Shown here piece by piece: positions 21,227 through 31,478 of a DNA stretch of 58,998 bases (positions within the stretch are counted from its first letter, which is position 1; each line of letters begins with the position of its first letter). Source of the DNA: Providencia sneebia DSM 19967 (lineage in GTDB: Bacteria > Pseudomonadota > Gammaproteobacteria > Enterobacterales > Enterobacteriaceae); assembly GCF_000314895.2 (NCBI RefSeq), contig NZ_CM001773.1, positions 274,001 through 332,998 of the forward strand. Reading direction: 5' to 3'. A program made the translations under genes and the position numbers. The notes beneath the pieces were generated by a model. That model saw nothing but the letters and a program-made list of their open reading frames with translations, was not told where the DNA came from and ran no database searches.

Positions 21227-23368
21227 TTATAGTTCCCAAGGGGCTAAAAGTAGCTCAGAAAATCCCTTACTTTCACAGAAATTAACTGTCAAAGGCTCAA
21301 AAACAGTTTGATTAACCTCATTCATCACCTGTAAACCTACTGCCCTTGTCACATCTTCATCCACCATTCCAATGGCCTTTGATTGTTCTGCTACGCGGTC
21401 CTTATACTCTTTGTCATAGCGTTCACCTCGGTCAGCACAGGCCGCTTCCCACCGAGCTGGCTCTACACGCTGTAATAGCGCTTGCCACGGCGCCCATTGA
21501 GACAACCAGCTAACAAATTGGTTATTTTCGGCTTGCTTCACTCTCAATTCTGCCTCTTTGAGATCATGATCCTGAATATGAGATATCGTATAAAACCGCA
21601 TGTTCTGTGCTGTTGTCGTCAATTCTAATGGTTCACGTAACGTTGTTTGATAAGCAAGATAAACCTCAATATCATCCACGGTCCGTCCATTCAGGTTGTT
21701 TCTCAAACTCACGATTTTATCTGCGGCGATTTTTTCTAAGTATTGTAAACGAAATATTTCACGGCATTGTGCCATCAAGTCAGGTAAATTATTATCATAA
21801 TTACCGCGATCAATATTATGGATTAATTCATATTGCATCATAGCATTTAATGACAAAGTTACGCGATCCTCACACGTTTCCGTTGCATCATAGGCTGCTA
21901 AAAATGTTTTTTTACGTAGTTCAGGTGAATCCGATAACCGCAACAGCCATTGTGCAATATGCTCTTTAAACGCAGGATCTTTCTCCGTATTACAATTCAG
22001 ACCCAGCTTTGACATGAATTTCCCAAATTCTTGTGCATTTTTTTCTAGTGTAAATGCTAAAAACCGATTTTCGATATCTTGTTTTTGTTCATTAGGGAAC
22101 CAGTGCATTATACTTTTAATAAATTCATTTTGCTTTTGCCGTGACATAGATATATTTAAATTTGATGTCAATCCATTAATCAGTAAATGTAATTCGCCCT
22201 CGAGATTATTAGCATCGAATATGCTAGGAAATAATGTGCCGATCATTTCATCTGATAGAAGATGATTATCGAAAGAAACTATATCTAGCCTCAATGATTC
22301 TGTTATTCTTCCTCCCATTCTTTCTCTTTCTTCCTCGTTTATCACTGTCGTGATAATGTCTGGGGAAAATGATGAAATCGGATTATTATCGAAATTACAA
22401 TGTTTCAAACTACTAGGTAAATAAGGCAACATGTTGATACGATTAGACGAGCATTGTAGATTAATAAGTCCGTGAGGCAAGTTTGGCAACATGTTGATAT
22501 GATTAGACGAGCAGTGTAGAAAAAAAAGCCCATGAGGCAAGTTTGGCAACGACGTAATATTATTTCTAGAACAGAGAAAATACTTAAGATTATCAGGTAA
22601 TTTCGGTAGCTCATTGATATTATTGTCACTACAATTTACGGAATAAAGTTTGTCAGGTAATTTTGGTAACATGCTTAATCTATTATCAGCACAATCTAAT
22701 ATCTCAAGAGTATTGGGCAATTGAGGTATAACGTTTAGATTATTATTATCACAACGTAGCTCCGTAAGGGTATCTGGTAATTTCGGTAAAGTTATTATAT
22801 GATTTTTAGTACAAATTAGCCTATCAAGATATTTCGGTAGTTTAGGTAAAGTTCTTATTTGGTTATTATTGCAAAATAGACTCTCAAGTCTCTCTGGTAA
22901 CTCAGGTAAAACACTTATATTGTTACTATGGCATATTAGATACTTAAGTCCCTTTGGCAGATCAGGTAACTCATTGAGTCTATTTCTTTCGCAACTCAAT
23001 GTCTTAATACAGGGCGGTAATTTGGGTAAACTGGTGAGAGATAAACGCGATAAATCAAGTGTGCACTCATTGTGAAATATACATTTCTTTAATTTTGATA
23101 ATGCAATACTTCGAGAATATTTTTCTTCATCCGGGGAATTCTTTAGCCACTGATTCCAATCTTCAAGATACTCTTTTTGATTAATCTCTTTGCTTTTAAC
23201 TTCAGTGCTAGGACATGGAAATAAACCCGCTTTTTTATTAATATCCTCATTACTTTCTCTTACAGCACGTATATTTCCTACAAGTGCTCTTGTATCACAA
23301 TGAGTCTGTTCATGCTGAGCTGTACTAGTAGAAGCGATGGGCATGTTAATATTTATATGATTAGGCAT
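21227..23368 (-). CDS. LRR-NEL E3 ubiquitin ligase, predicted type III secretion effector
   Basis: A 713-residue member of the IpaH/SspH/SlrP family. Effectors of this kind are injected into host cells and ubiquitinate host proteins by a cysteine relay. Residues 1-60 are polar with no signal peptide, suiting type III export. Residues about 67-98 (YLEDWNQWLKNSPDEEKYSR..ALSKLKKCI) match the helical N-cap of the family. Eleven exact 20-residue LPX-type repeats follow (about 111-330). The C-terminal NEL domain (about 385-713) holds the catalytic ETCEDRV motif with Cys499 and Asp501. It lies between rraA and zapB, genes adjacent in E. coli, so it was probably acquired. No secretion-apparatus gene is in the window. 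Family identity is secure; delivery and host target are inference. Confidence 0.92.
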   Translation of the reverse strand: MPNHININMPIASTSTAQHEQTHCDTRALVGNIRAVRESNEDINKKAGLFPCPSTEVKSKEINQKEYLEDWNQWLKNSPDEEKYSRSIALSKLKKCIFHNECTLDLSRLSLTSLPKLPPCIKTLSCERNRLNELPDLPKGLKYLICHSNNISVLPELPERLESLFCNNNQIRTLPKLPKYLDRLICTKNHIITLPKLPDTLTELRCDNNNLNVIPQLPNTLEILDCADNRLSMLPKLPDKLYSVNCSDNNINELPKLPDNLKYFLCSRNNITSLPNLPHGLFFLHCSSNHINMLPNLPHGLINLQCSSNRINMLPYLPSSLKHCNFDNNPISSFSPDIITTVINEEERERMGGRITESLRLDIVSFDNHLLSDEMIGTLFPSIFDANNLEGELHLLINGLTSNLNISMSRQKQNEFIKSIMHWFPNEQKQDIENRFLAFTLEKNAQEFGKFMSKLGLNCNTEKDPAFKEHIAQWLLRLSDSPELRKKTFLAAYDATETCEDRVTLSLNAMMQYELIHNIDRGNYDNNLPDLMAQCREIFRLQYLEKIAADKIVSLRNNLNGRTVDDIEVYLAYQTTLREPLELTTTAQNMRFYTISHIQDHDLKEAELRVKQAENNQFVSWLSQWAPWQALLQRVEPARWEAACADRGERYDKEYKDRVAEQSKAIGMVDEDVTRAVGLQVMNEVNQTVFEPLTVNFCESKGFSELLLAPWEL
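22379..23038 (-). repeat. Eleven 60-bp units encoding the leucine-rich repeats
   Basis: The coding sequence is periodic at 60 bases (20 codons) for 11 units, each encoding a variant of LxxLPxLPxxLxxLxCxxNx. The DNA units are diverged but near-identical in places (units encoding LPNLPHG), so recombination could change the repeat number. Confidence 0.9.
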
Positions 23369-23714
23369 GCTATATCCTTTAATAAATTATAATTATTCTT
23401 TATTGAAATTAATAATGCATTTATTAATCCAATAAAAAATCAATTATTCATTATAAAATATATATTCCATATAAATATAATCGAATAAGTCAGATTATTA
23501 TTAATTAATAAAATAAATTAATTTCTGAATTAGAAAAATATAGTAATTATTACTGGATGATAAAAATCAGTTTAATAATTTATATTAATAAATGCTTATG
23601 AAGTATATTAAATTAACATCAATATTTAAAAAGGAAATAATAAGGATATTTAAGGTGCGAATAAATAACTATCCAATATATTTTAGTGAACCATTTAATT
23701 TTTCAAAGAAAAAT
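23369..23714. other. AT-rich gap upstream of the NEL effector
   Basis: About 350 bases of extremely AT-rich sequence without a credible gene. It should contain the effector promoter on the minus strand. The composition fits an H-NS-silenced acquired gene, but I saw no recognisable regulator site. Confidence 0.5.
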
Positions 23715-23751
23715 ATTCTTCCATCACATAAAAATTATGTGGTGGAAGAAT
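23715..23751 (-). terminator. zapB terminator
   Basis: Stem of 17 bases with one G-U-type mismatch (left arm ATTCTTCCATCACATAA) and a 3-base loop, followed on the minus strand by ATTTTTCTTTG. It lies about 50 bases past the zapB stop. Confidence 0.8.
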
Positions 23752-23798
23752 GGTAGTAATAATACTGTAATAATATGAAGCATACATAAGTATGATGG

Positions 23799-24038
23799 TT
23801 ACACTTCTTCCATCTTGCCAAGCAGGCCACGCAGGCGCTCTTGCCATGTTTGTTGTTCTTGTTTCAATTGTTCATTTTCACGAACTAAAGCTTCTGTACT
23901 CGACTTCGTATTCTCAACTTCCTGAGTAAGTGCACTATTTTTATCTTTAAGCTCATCAATTTCCATTTGTAACAAAGTGATGGTATCGATCGCTTGCTGG
24001 ACTTTTGATTCGAGTTTCTCAAATACTTCAAATGACAT
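23799..24038 (-). CDS. zapB: Cell division protein ZapB
   Basis: 79-residue coiled-coil protein that organises the Z-ring through ZapA and links to MatP. Nearly the whole protein is heptad-patterned; [22 protein letters not shown] at the start and GWQERL-like [15 protein letters not shown] at the end match E. coli ZapB (81 residues). It is divergent from glpF, the same arrangement as in E. coli. Confidence 0.96.
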   Translation of the reverse strand: MSFEVFEKLESKVQQAIDTITLLQMEIDELKDKNSALTQEVENTKSSTEALVRENEQLKQEQQTWQERLRGLLGKMEEV

Positions 24039-24232
24039 TCTTCTGATCTCCCTTGTAATCTATTACTCGATTGTAAGTAGCCTGATCCACTATGTCTAGT
24101 AGCTTTGCGTTAATTCACAAGTTAGTTCACTGCAAAATATTGATAAGGCAACGCAACAAAAGTCGAACGCATCACTAATTTTGGTCGTTTTCTTTCGTTT
24201 TGGTGATGTAACACACATATTTCAATTTCGAT

Positions 24233-24252
24233 ATTTCTCGTTTACGCTCATT
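24233..24252. promoter_or_regulatory. Candidate GlpR operator upstream of glpF
   Basis: ATTTCTCGTTTACGCTCATT fits the GlpR operator consensus as I remember it (TCG and CG half-sites with ATT flanks) at about 18 of 20 positions and lies about 90 bases before the glpF ATG. GlpR represses glpFK in E. coli when glycerol 3-phosphate is low. The rest of the 303-bp zapB-glpF gap shows no other clear site. Confidence 0.45.
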
Positions 24253-24341
24253 AACGATAAATTTACAGTATAGGTTTTCACTTTGAGAATCTAGGCCTGA
24301 AAAACATTACAATAATTTTAATTTTCGTAGGATAGAAAGAT

Positions 24342-25178
24342 ATGAGCCAAACGACCTCTACTACACTCACCGGTCAGTGCATCTCAGAATTTTTAGGCAC
24401 TGCACTTATTGTCTTCTTCGGTTTGGGCTGTGTTGCTGCTGTTAGAATAGCTGGAGCACAATTAGGATTATGGGAAATCAGTATCATTTGGGGGTTTGGT
24501 GTGGCACTTGCTGTTTACCTAACCGCTGGAATTTCTGGTGCCCATCTTAACCCCGCTGTTACTATCGCTTTATGGCTATTTGCAAGTTTTGAAAGACGCA
24601 AAGTTGCTCCTTATATTGTTGCGCAAATGTTAGGAGGTTTCTTCGCGGCTGCTCTTGTTTATGCAATGTATTCTCCAGTCTTTTTTGATTATGACCAAGT
24701 GCACCATATTATTCGTGGTACTCAAGAAAGCCTGTTTACAGCGGGTGTATTCTCCACTTACCCTGCTCCACAAATTTCTGAACTACACGCATTCTTCATT
24801 GAAGTTGTTATCGCAGCAATTCTGCTATGCTTAATTTTAGCACTAACTGATGATGGCAACGGCATCCCACGCGGTCCATTAGCTCCACTCCTGATTGGTA
24901 TCTTAATTGCTGTTATTGGTGGTGCATTTGGTCCACTCACTGGATTCGCCCTTAACCCTGCTCGTGACTTTGGCCCTAAACTCGTGGCATATTTCGCTGG
25001 CTGGGGTGATATTGCACTAACCGGAGGACGTGAAATTCCTTACTTCCTCATTCCACTAACTGCTCCAATTGTCGGTGGATTGCTCGGTGCATTTGCTTAC
25101 CGTAAACTTATTACTCGTCACCTACCAAGCATCATTGAAGTAGTAGACGAAAACAAAAAACCCAATAAAAACGCTTAA
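24342..25178 (+). CDS. glpF: Glycerol facilitator GlpF
   Basis: Aquaglyceroporin of the MIP family that lets glycerol cross the inner membrane. It has 278 residues (E. coli 281), six membrane helices and two half-helices carrying the two NPA motifs, GAHLNPAVTIALW (about residue 66) and GFALNPARDFGPK (about 203). It is the first gene of glpFK. The ATG follows AGGATAGAAAG. Confidence 0.97.
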   Translation: MSQTTSTTLTGQCISEFLGTALIVFFGLGCVAAVRIAGAQLGLWEISIIWGFGVALAVYLTAGISGAHLNPAVTIALWLFASFERRKVAPYIVAQMLGGFFAAALVYAMYSPVFFDYDQVHHIIRGTQESLFTAGVFSTYPAPQISELHAFFIEVVIAAILLCLILALTDDGNGIPRGPLAPLLIGILIAVIGGAFGPLTGFALNPARDFGPKLVAYFAGWGDIALTGGREIPYFLIPLTAPIVGGLLGAFAYRKLITRHLPSIIEVVDENKKPNKNA

Positions 25179-26729
<1,551 letters not shown>

Positions 26730-26762
26730 TCTATTGAATTGACGGTTACGATACTCTAACTT

Positions 26763-26800
26763 ATAAGCGGGGAATATCTATTTCTCCGCTTATTTTTTTG
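26763..26800 (+). terminator. glpFK terminator
   Basis: ATAAGCGGGGA pairs with TCTCCGCTTAT (one G-U pair), followed by TTTTTTT. It ends the operon about 35 bases past glpK, confirming that glpX is not part of this operon here. Confidence 0.85.
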
Positions 26801-27026
26801 ATAAATAAAAACAAGTTTATCATTCTATTAATTTTGAATTATGAATCGAAAACAATAAATATTATTTTCAATTATTCCCCATCCAACCTAATAGTTAGCT
26901 CATTTTTATTCCTGAAAAATTTCATCATTCAATTGTTAGCTTATCAATATACAAATAATAAATTAGACCACACGCCTGCCTTGTTGAAAAATACGCATGC
27001 ATTTTTAACAATAATGGAGAAAGGCT

Positions 27027-30000
27027 ATGGACAGCCAACATTCACAACAAAATATATTGAATAAAGAAATTAATCAGGGAAATCTAAAGCTTGGTTATTA
27101 TGCGGATAGAGGTCGAGTTGCCATGATTAAAAATGGTAGCAAACTTCTTAATGAGCTAAAAAATAATCCAAACCAATCAACAGGCAGCCAAGCTGCTTTT
27201 TTAATGATGAATTGGCTGATAGGAAAATCACGTTTACCCAATAATCACCTTAATAATTTTATACTTAGTGCTGTAGAAAAAGAGACATTGAGCCAATTAC
27301 ATCCCAGTCATAACCTTTTTATTGATCGTTTTGATTCACCCCATCACTGGCGAGAAGGTGACAAACGATCAGCGCAACAGCTTGCGGATGCTTTATTACC
27401 TAGTGGGCAATGGCATCGCCACTATGACACCGTTATCTTGCCTTCTGATGCAACAAATGAGCAAATTCAGTTGATTCGCCATTGGTTGGCGCTAACCGGT
27501 GGTAGTGTATTAATCTTACATGATGAAGCAATTTCACCTTCCGCTGCCGTGATACAGCTAATGGATGAAATTATGCCAATACAGTCAAAAAATGATGACA
27601 TCCAAAATATTCATGAAAATTATCAACCAGAAATTCAAGCAGGGATTGCTGTTTATACTAACCATAAAAACCAATTAATTCAGATAGCACAATTAGCCCA
27701 TCTACAAGAATATTCCACAAATTTACCGCCTCAACCCTCTAAAACTGAATGGATTTTTAAAACATTTATTAAAATTCCAAAAGATGGCGATTTTACTTTT
27801 GTCGCAGATACCAATGAAAACAGTGGGGATATTCAATTTGAAGTTGGCAGCAATAACGTCACATTTAAAAAACAAACAAAAATAGGATGGATCAGGTTAA
27901 ATGATTTAAAAGCAGGTGAAATCTATCCAGTAAAAATAACCACAAAAACCAATGGGACACCACCTAGACTGCGGCTAGGTTGGGGTATGCCAAATTCACA
28001 ACAACTCACATTCATTCCTCAAGATGCTTTTTTATCTCAAGTCCACCAGCCAATTTCAAATAATCAGTCGCCTGTAGAATTCAAACAACAAAGAGACATC
28101 CGTCAATTAAATCAATTAATAACAGGCTTTCAGCAAGTTATCTCACTTCCTGCGACATCAATTAATCAGATACATTTAACCGAACAACTGGTTAAAGATG
28201 CCGAATACTTTTCTATCACAATAGAGAATAAAATCCATGAACCATTGCTAGAGTTAGATGATATTCCGCTATCAAAAAATACCACGTGGCGACAACTAGC
28301 CCAAAATATTGAAAAGCATATTAATCAGCAAATAAGTCCTGCATTTCGTCCTATTTCCGTCCATTATGATAACGGCATACTGAATTTATCAGGAGAAGGG
28401 GTATTTTTCACTCAGTTTCAACTCAAAAAAAACCAAACGATTCCTTATATTGATAAAGTAATACCAATAATAACAGAACAAAAACAATATCCCGATTATG
28501 CTATAACCCAATATCGAATGAATATTGAGCTAGAAAAATTAAATCAGTTCACTCATTTGACAATGATTTCAAAAGATAGCGATAACCGTGATATCAATCT
28601 AATACAGCGTGCATTTAAATTACCAAACACTCAGTTCGATTCACCAGAACAATTTGCATCTTATTTGAATGGATATCTTCGCCGCTGTGACTATGCTTTG
28701 AGTGTGACTTGGGATGAGCAAAAGCAGCAATTAGTGATTACTGATTCCTTAAATCGGAAACGTGAAAAACTCTCATTTGGTTATCAAGAGCAGATCTTGC
28801 CAATCGCTATTACCGAAAACCGGCTTGAAATGGCAAATAAACTCACTTTGGGAGAAATTACAGGTCAATTACCACAACATACTGATATTAAAGCTTATCA
28901 GTTACTTGAAAATGCAAAATCAGGTGATTTATCTTTCAATCAAATAACGGGGGAATGGCACTATCAACCTCACGTAAATAAACCATTTGTAGGATTTGAT
29001 CAATTTGATTTTATTGCGACTTTAAAAGATGGCAGTCAATCCGCACCAATATCAATTCAGTTACAAACAGAAAATGCACCGATTGTTTCCTATCCAGGAA
29101 AGCGTACTTTTAGAATGGCTGACCCTATTTATCATGAGCCGATAGCACGTCACTACCCAATTCCTTGCGATATGCGACTCAATATGATCAGCTTAACACA
29201 AGCTCATGAACAACCCATTAATTCTAAATATTTAACGCTTATTGAAAATCGCTGGGCATTAATCAAAGTCGATCTAACAAGTTCAACTGAAGCTTATGCA
29301 CCCGATATTACGGCTATTGTGAGAGATTTCTGGGGCAATATTCTAGGAAAAGTTCAATTATCTGGACCAGATAGGCTACCAAAACAGAGACAAGCGCTTC
29401 CTATTCAACCAACTGTGGATGGTAAAATTGCCAATCAAAATAGCTATACCGCACCATTGAAAGGCTGCTGGTTAAAACCGGGAATATCGATTCAATTATT
29501 CATTAATGATCAACCCTTTGTTAATCACCTGACTGATTATAATGGCTATTTTTCCCCAGAAGTCATCCCTGAAAGCCAGCTCACTGCCCATATTACAAAT
29601 CATACTCTTTATCAGAAAGGCCAAGGATTATATGCCTATTCACCAATGAGTTGGGGGCTGGAAGCTGCGGCAAAACTTCCCATAAGTCAAATTACCTTAT
29701 ATAACACCCCTGCGGAGGCAATTAGTCCACCTTTATTTGGCTTTACTCATCCTAATTTATCGAATTCAACCTTAAATATGCCACAATACGATAAACCAAA
29801 CCCTTTGCTTAGTTTCCCCCATCAGCAAATCGATTGGGCACTTCAGCAAAGCGAAATGAGATATAAGGCCAGCCCCCATCAAACAGAATTATTCTATACC
29901 GCTATTGAACCTACAGATACAGACAGCAGGCTGGGTATTGCTTTTCCGTTCTACGGTGGCGGTATTGCGCAACCTGATATTATGTGGCATGAAGTTTTTG

Positions 30001-31430
30001 GACATGGGCTTAAATTGCCGCACACAACGGATCCCAGCTATCCCTATTCAAATAGCCATAATGGTTTGCATGTTGCTTATGATCAGTCAAAGCAAACTTA
30101 CATCACTTACCAATCTTTAGAGGACGATCAAAAACAAAATTACGAAGTGAAACCTGCTATGTACCCTGCTTTCGACTTTGAATATAAAGCGCCTTACCAT
30201 GCCTTCATTCCCCATTCGTCCTATTATAATTGGAAAATTCAACACCGAGTTGATAAATTCCCAGCACAAAATAAACAATCTACCGATACACCGATTTACT
30301 GGATTAGCGGGCATATATTCACATTAGCCAATGGCCAAAATCATCCTTATAACCACATAGAAGTTAGAAAAACAATAGGCGATATTTCAGATACCACCAG
30401 AATCATACCTACGGATTGGGATCCCTATACATCACGAGAAGAGCGAATTGCCGTTACTTATGCAACTGACAAAGGCCTCATCACAGAAGATCATTTTATT
30501 AAAAGCTTAGACACAATTAGCGTCAATATTCCCGATAAAGGTGAACTGGTAAAAATTGAATTTTTAACACATAAAAATCAGGTCATGCATACCTACAAAA
30601 ATCCTGATGCTCTTGCCAATCGTTTATTAAGCCAATGGGATAAAGCACAATTAATATTTGATGATTACTGGCATGGTGGAAAACTATTTTGGTCAGTCAC
30701 CGAACCACAATCAATTGATTTTCCAACGGACAAGATTAATCAGCAAAATATCACCCAAAACAGCATACTTTGTGCAAAATGGGTGCAAGATGGACAATGT
30801 TACCAGCAATATTTTTCACTCTCTGATCCTTGGGGTGCAACAAATCATGTCAATAATATAACGCTAGAACACACTTTTATTCCGCTCAACCATTTATCCC
30901 TACAAGCTGACAAAATGGTGCGGCCATTTAAGCAATCCATTGAAGTGAATATGCCACTGCTCTCAGATGTTTATATTAATCAAACAATTGATATTTCAGC
31001 ACTACAATTACCTGAAAAAGAACATAATTATTGGGCAACACTGCTGGTGGAAAATACACAGGGGGAGATTGTGGAACAAACGCCTATAGAACAATGGCAA
31101 ATAACTCGCCAAGATAATCAATTAACGGTCATTGGAACAATTGATAGTACACCCGAATTAACAATTAACGCCATGAAAATCTATATTGATCAACATTTAC
31201 AAGATGAAATACCGCCGCACTCAATTACACTGACACAGCCAGTACAGCCAAATATGAGGGAAAATAGAGCATATCTTGAATATGACCGCCCCATGGTTTT
31301 CAATACTATCGCACGACAATCTGAACTAATAGCGGGTATGCCTGCTCAAGAATATTCATGTACAACCCACATGCAAAGATGCCCACAAACCACATCATGT
31401 CATTTTTTTGCACCACCTTGTCAAATTTAA
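27027..31430 (+). CDS. Large M66-like metalloprotease with atypical zinc motif
   Basis: 1467 residues. By eye: an alpha/beta segment at about 1-195 (YDTVILPSD..LTGGSVLILHDEA, resembling ThuA or class-I amidotransferase folds); a PA14-like beta domain at about 235-340; two related modules of about 95 residues at 380-600; a cadherin-like domain at about 610-685; and an M66/StcE-like region from about 700. The presumed zinc site is HEVFGHGLKLPH at His988-His999, one residue longer than the HExxHxxGxxH of StcE/TagA. No signal peptide or lipobox is visible. The last 25 residues contain four cysteines. The start has GGAG/AAGG upstream. It sits alone between glpK and emrD. A secreted mucin-type or glycoprotein protease is plausible, but substrate and export route are unknown. 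Confidence 0.75.
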   Translation: MDSQHSQQNILNKEINQGNLKLGYYADRGRVAMIKNGSKLLNELKNNPNQSTGSQAAFLMMNWLIGKSRLPNNHLNNFILSAVEKETLSQLHPSHNLFIDRFDSPHHWREGDKRSAQQLADALLPSGQWHRHYDTVILPSDATNEQIQLIRHWLALTGGSVLILHDEAISPSAAVIQLMDEIMPIQSKNDDIQNIHENYQPEIQAGIAVYTNHKNQLIQIAQLAHLQEYSTNLPPQPSKTEWIFKTFIKIPKDGDFTFVADTNENSGDIQFEVGSNNVTFKKQTKIGWIRLNDLKAGEIYPVKITTKTNGTPPRLRLGWGMPNSQQLTFIPQDAFLSQVHQPISNNQSPVEFKQQRDIRQLNQLITGFQQVISLPATSINQIHLTEQLVKDAEYFSITIENKIHEPLLELDDIPLSKNTTWRQLAQNIEKHINQQISPAFRPISVHYDNGILNLSGEGVFFTQFQLKKNQTIPYIDKVIPIITEQKQYPDYAITQYRMNIELEKLNQFTHLTMISKDSDNRDINLIQRAFKLPNTQFDSPEQFASYLNGYLRRCDYALSVTWDEQKQQLVITDSLNRKREKLSFGYQEQILPIAITENRLEMANKLTLGEITGQLPQHTDIKAYQLLENAKSGDLSFNQITGEWHYQPHVNKPFVGFDQFDFIATLKDGSQSAPISIQLQTENAPIVSYPGKRTFRMADPIYHEPIARHYPIPCDMRLNMISLTQAHEQPINSKYLTLIENRWALIKVDLTSSTEAYAPDITAIVRDFWGNILGKVQLSGPDRLPKQRQALPIQPTVDGKIANQNSYTAPLKGCWLKPGISIQLFINDQPFVNHLTDYNGYFSPEVIPESQLTAHITNHTLYQKGQGLYAYSPMSWGLEAAAKLPISQITLYNTPAEAISPPLFGFTHPNLSNSTLNMPQYDKPNPLLSFPHQQIDWALQQSEMRYKASPHQTELFYTAIEPTDTDSRLGIAFPFYGGGIAQPDIMWHEVFGHGLKLPHTTDPSYPYSNSHNGLHVAYDQSKQTYITYQSLEDDQKQNYEVKPAMYPAFDFEYKAPYHAFIPHSSYYNWKIQHRVDKFPAQNKQSTDTPIYWISGHIFTLANGQNHPYNHIEVRKTIGDISDTTRIIPTDWDPYTSREERIAVTYATDKGLITEDHFIKSLDTISVNIPDKGELVKIEFLTHKNQVMHTYKNPDALANRLLSQWDKAQLIFDDYWHGGKLFWSVTEPQSIDFPTDKINQQNITQNSILCAKWVQDGQCYQQYFSLSDPWGATNHVNNITLEHTFIPLNHLSLQADKMVRPFKQSIEVNMPLLSDVYINQTIDISALQLPEKEHNYWATLLVENTQGEIVEQTPIEQWQITRQDNQLTVIGTIDSTPELTINAMKIYIDQHLQDEIPPHSITLTQPVQPNMRENRAYLEYDRPMVFNTIARQSELIAGMPAQEYSCTTHMQRCPQTTSCHFFAPPCQI

Positions 31431-31433
31431 CAC

Positions 31434-31462
31434 AAAATAGGCGACATCATGTCGCCTATTTT
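31434..31462. terminator. Bidirectional terminator between the M66-like gene and emrD
   Basis: AAAATAGGCGACA / TGTCGCCTATTTT, a perfect 13-bp stem with loop TCA, usable from both sides of this convergent pair. Confidence 0.85.
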
Positions 31463-31478
31463 AAGCATCAAAGCTTCG

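Noticed and set aside
22379..23038. 60-bp periodic DNA repeats considered as CRISPR or satellite array
   Set aside because: Units are contiguous without spacers and encode in-frame leucine-rich repeats.
26798..27064. 88-residue plus-strand frame between glpK and the M66-like gene
   Set aside because: Starts inside the glpFK terminator tail, has AT-driven composition, and overlaps the start of the M66-like gene in another frame.
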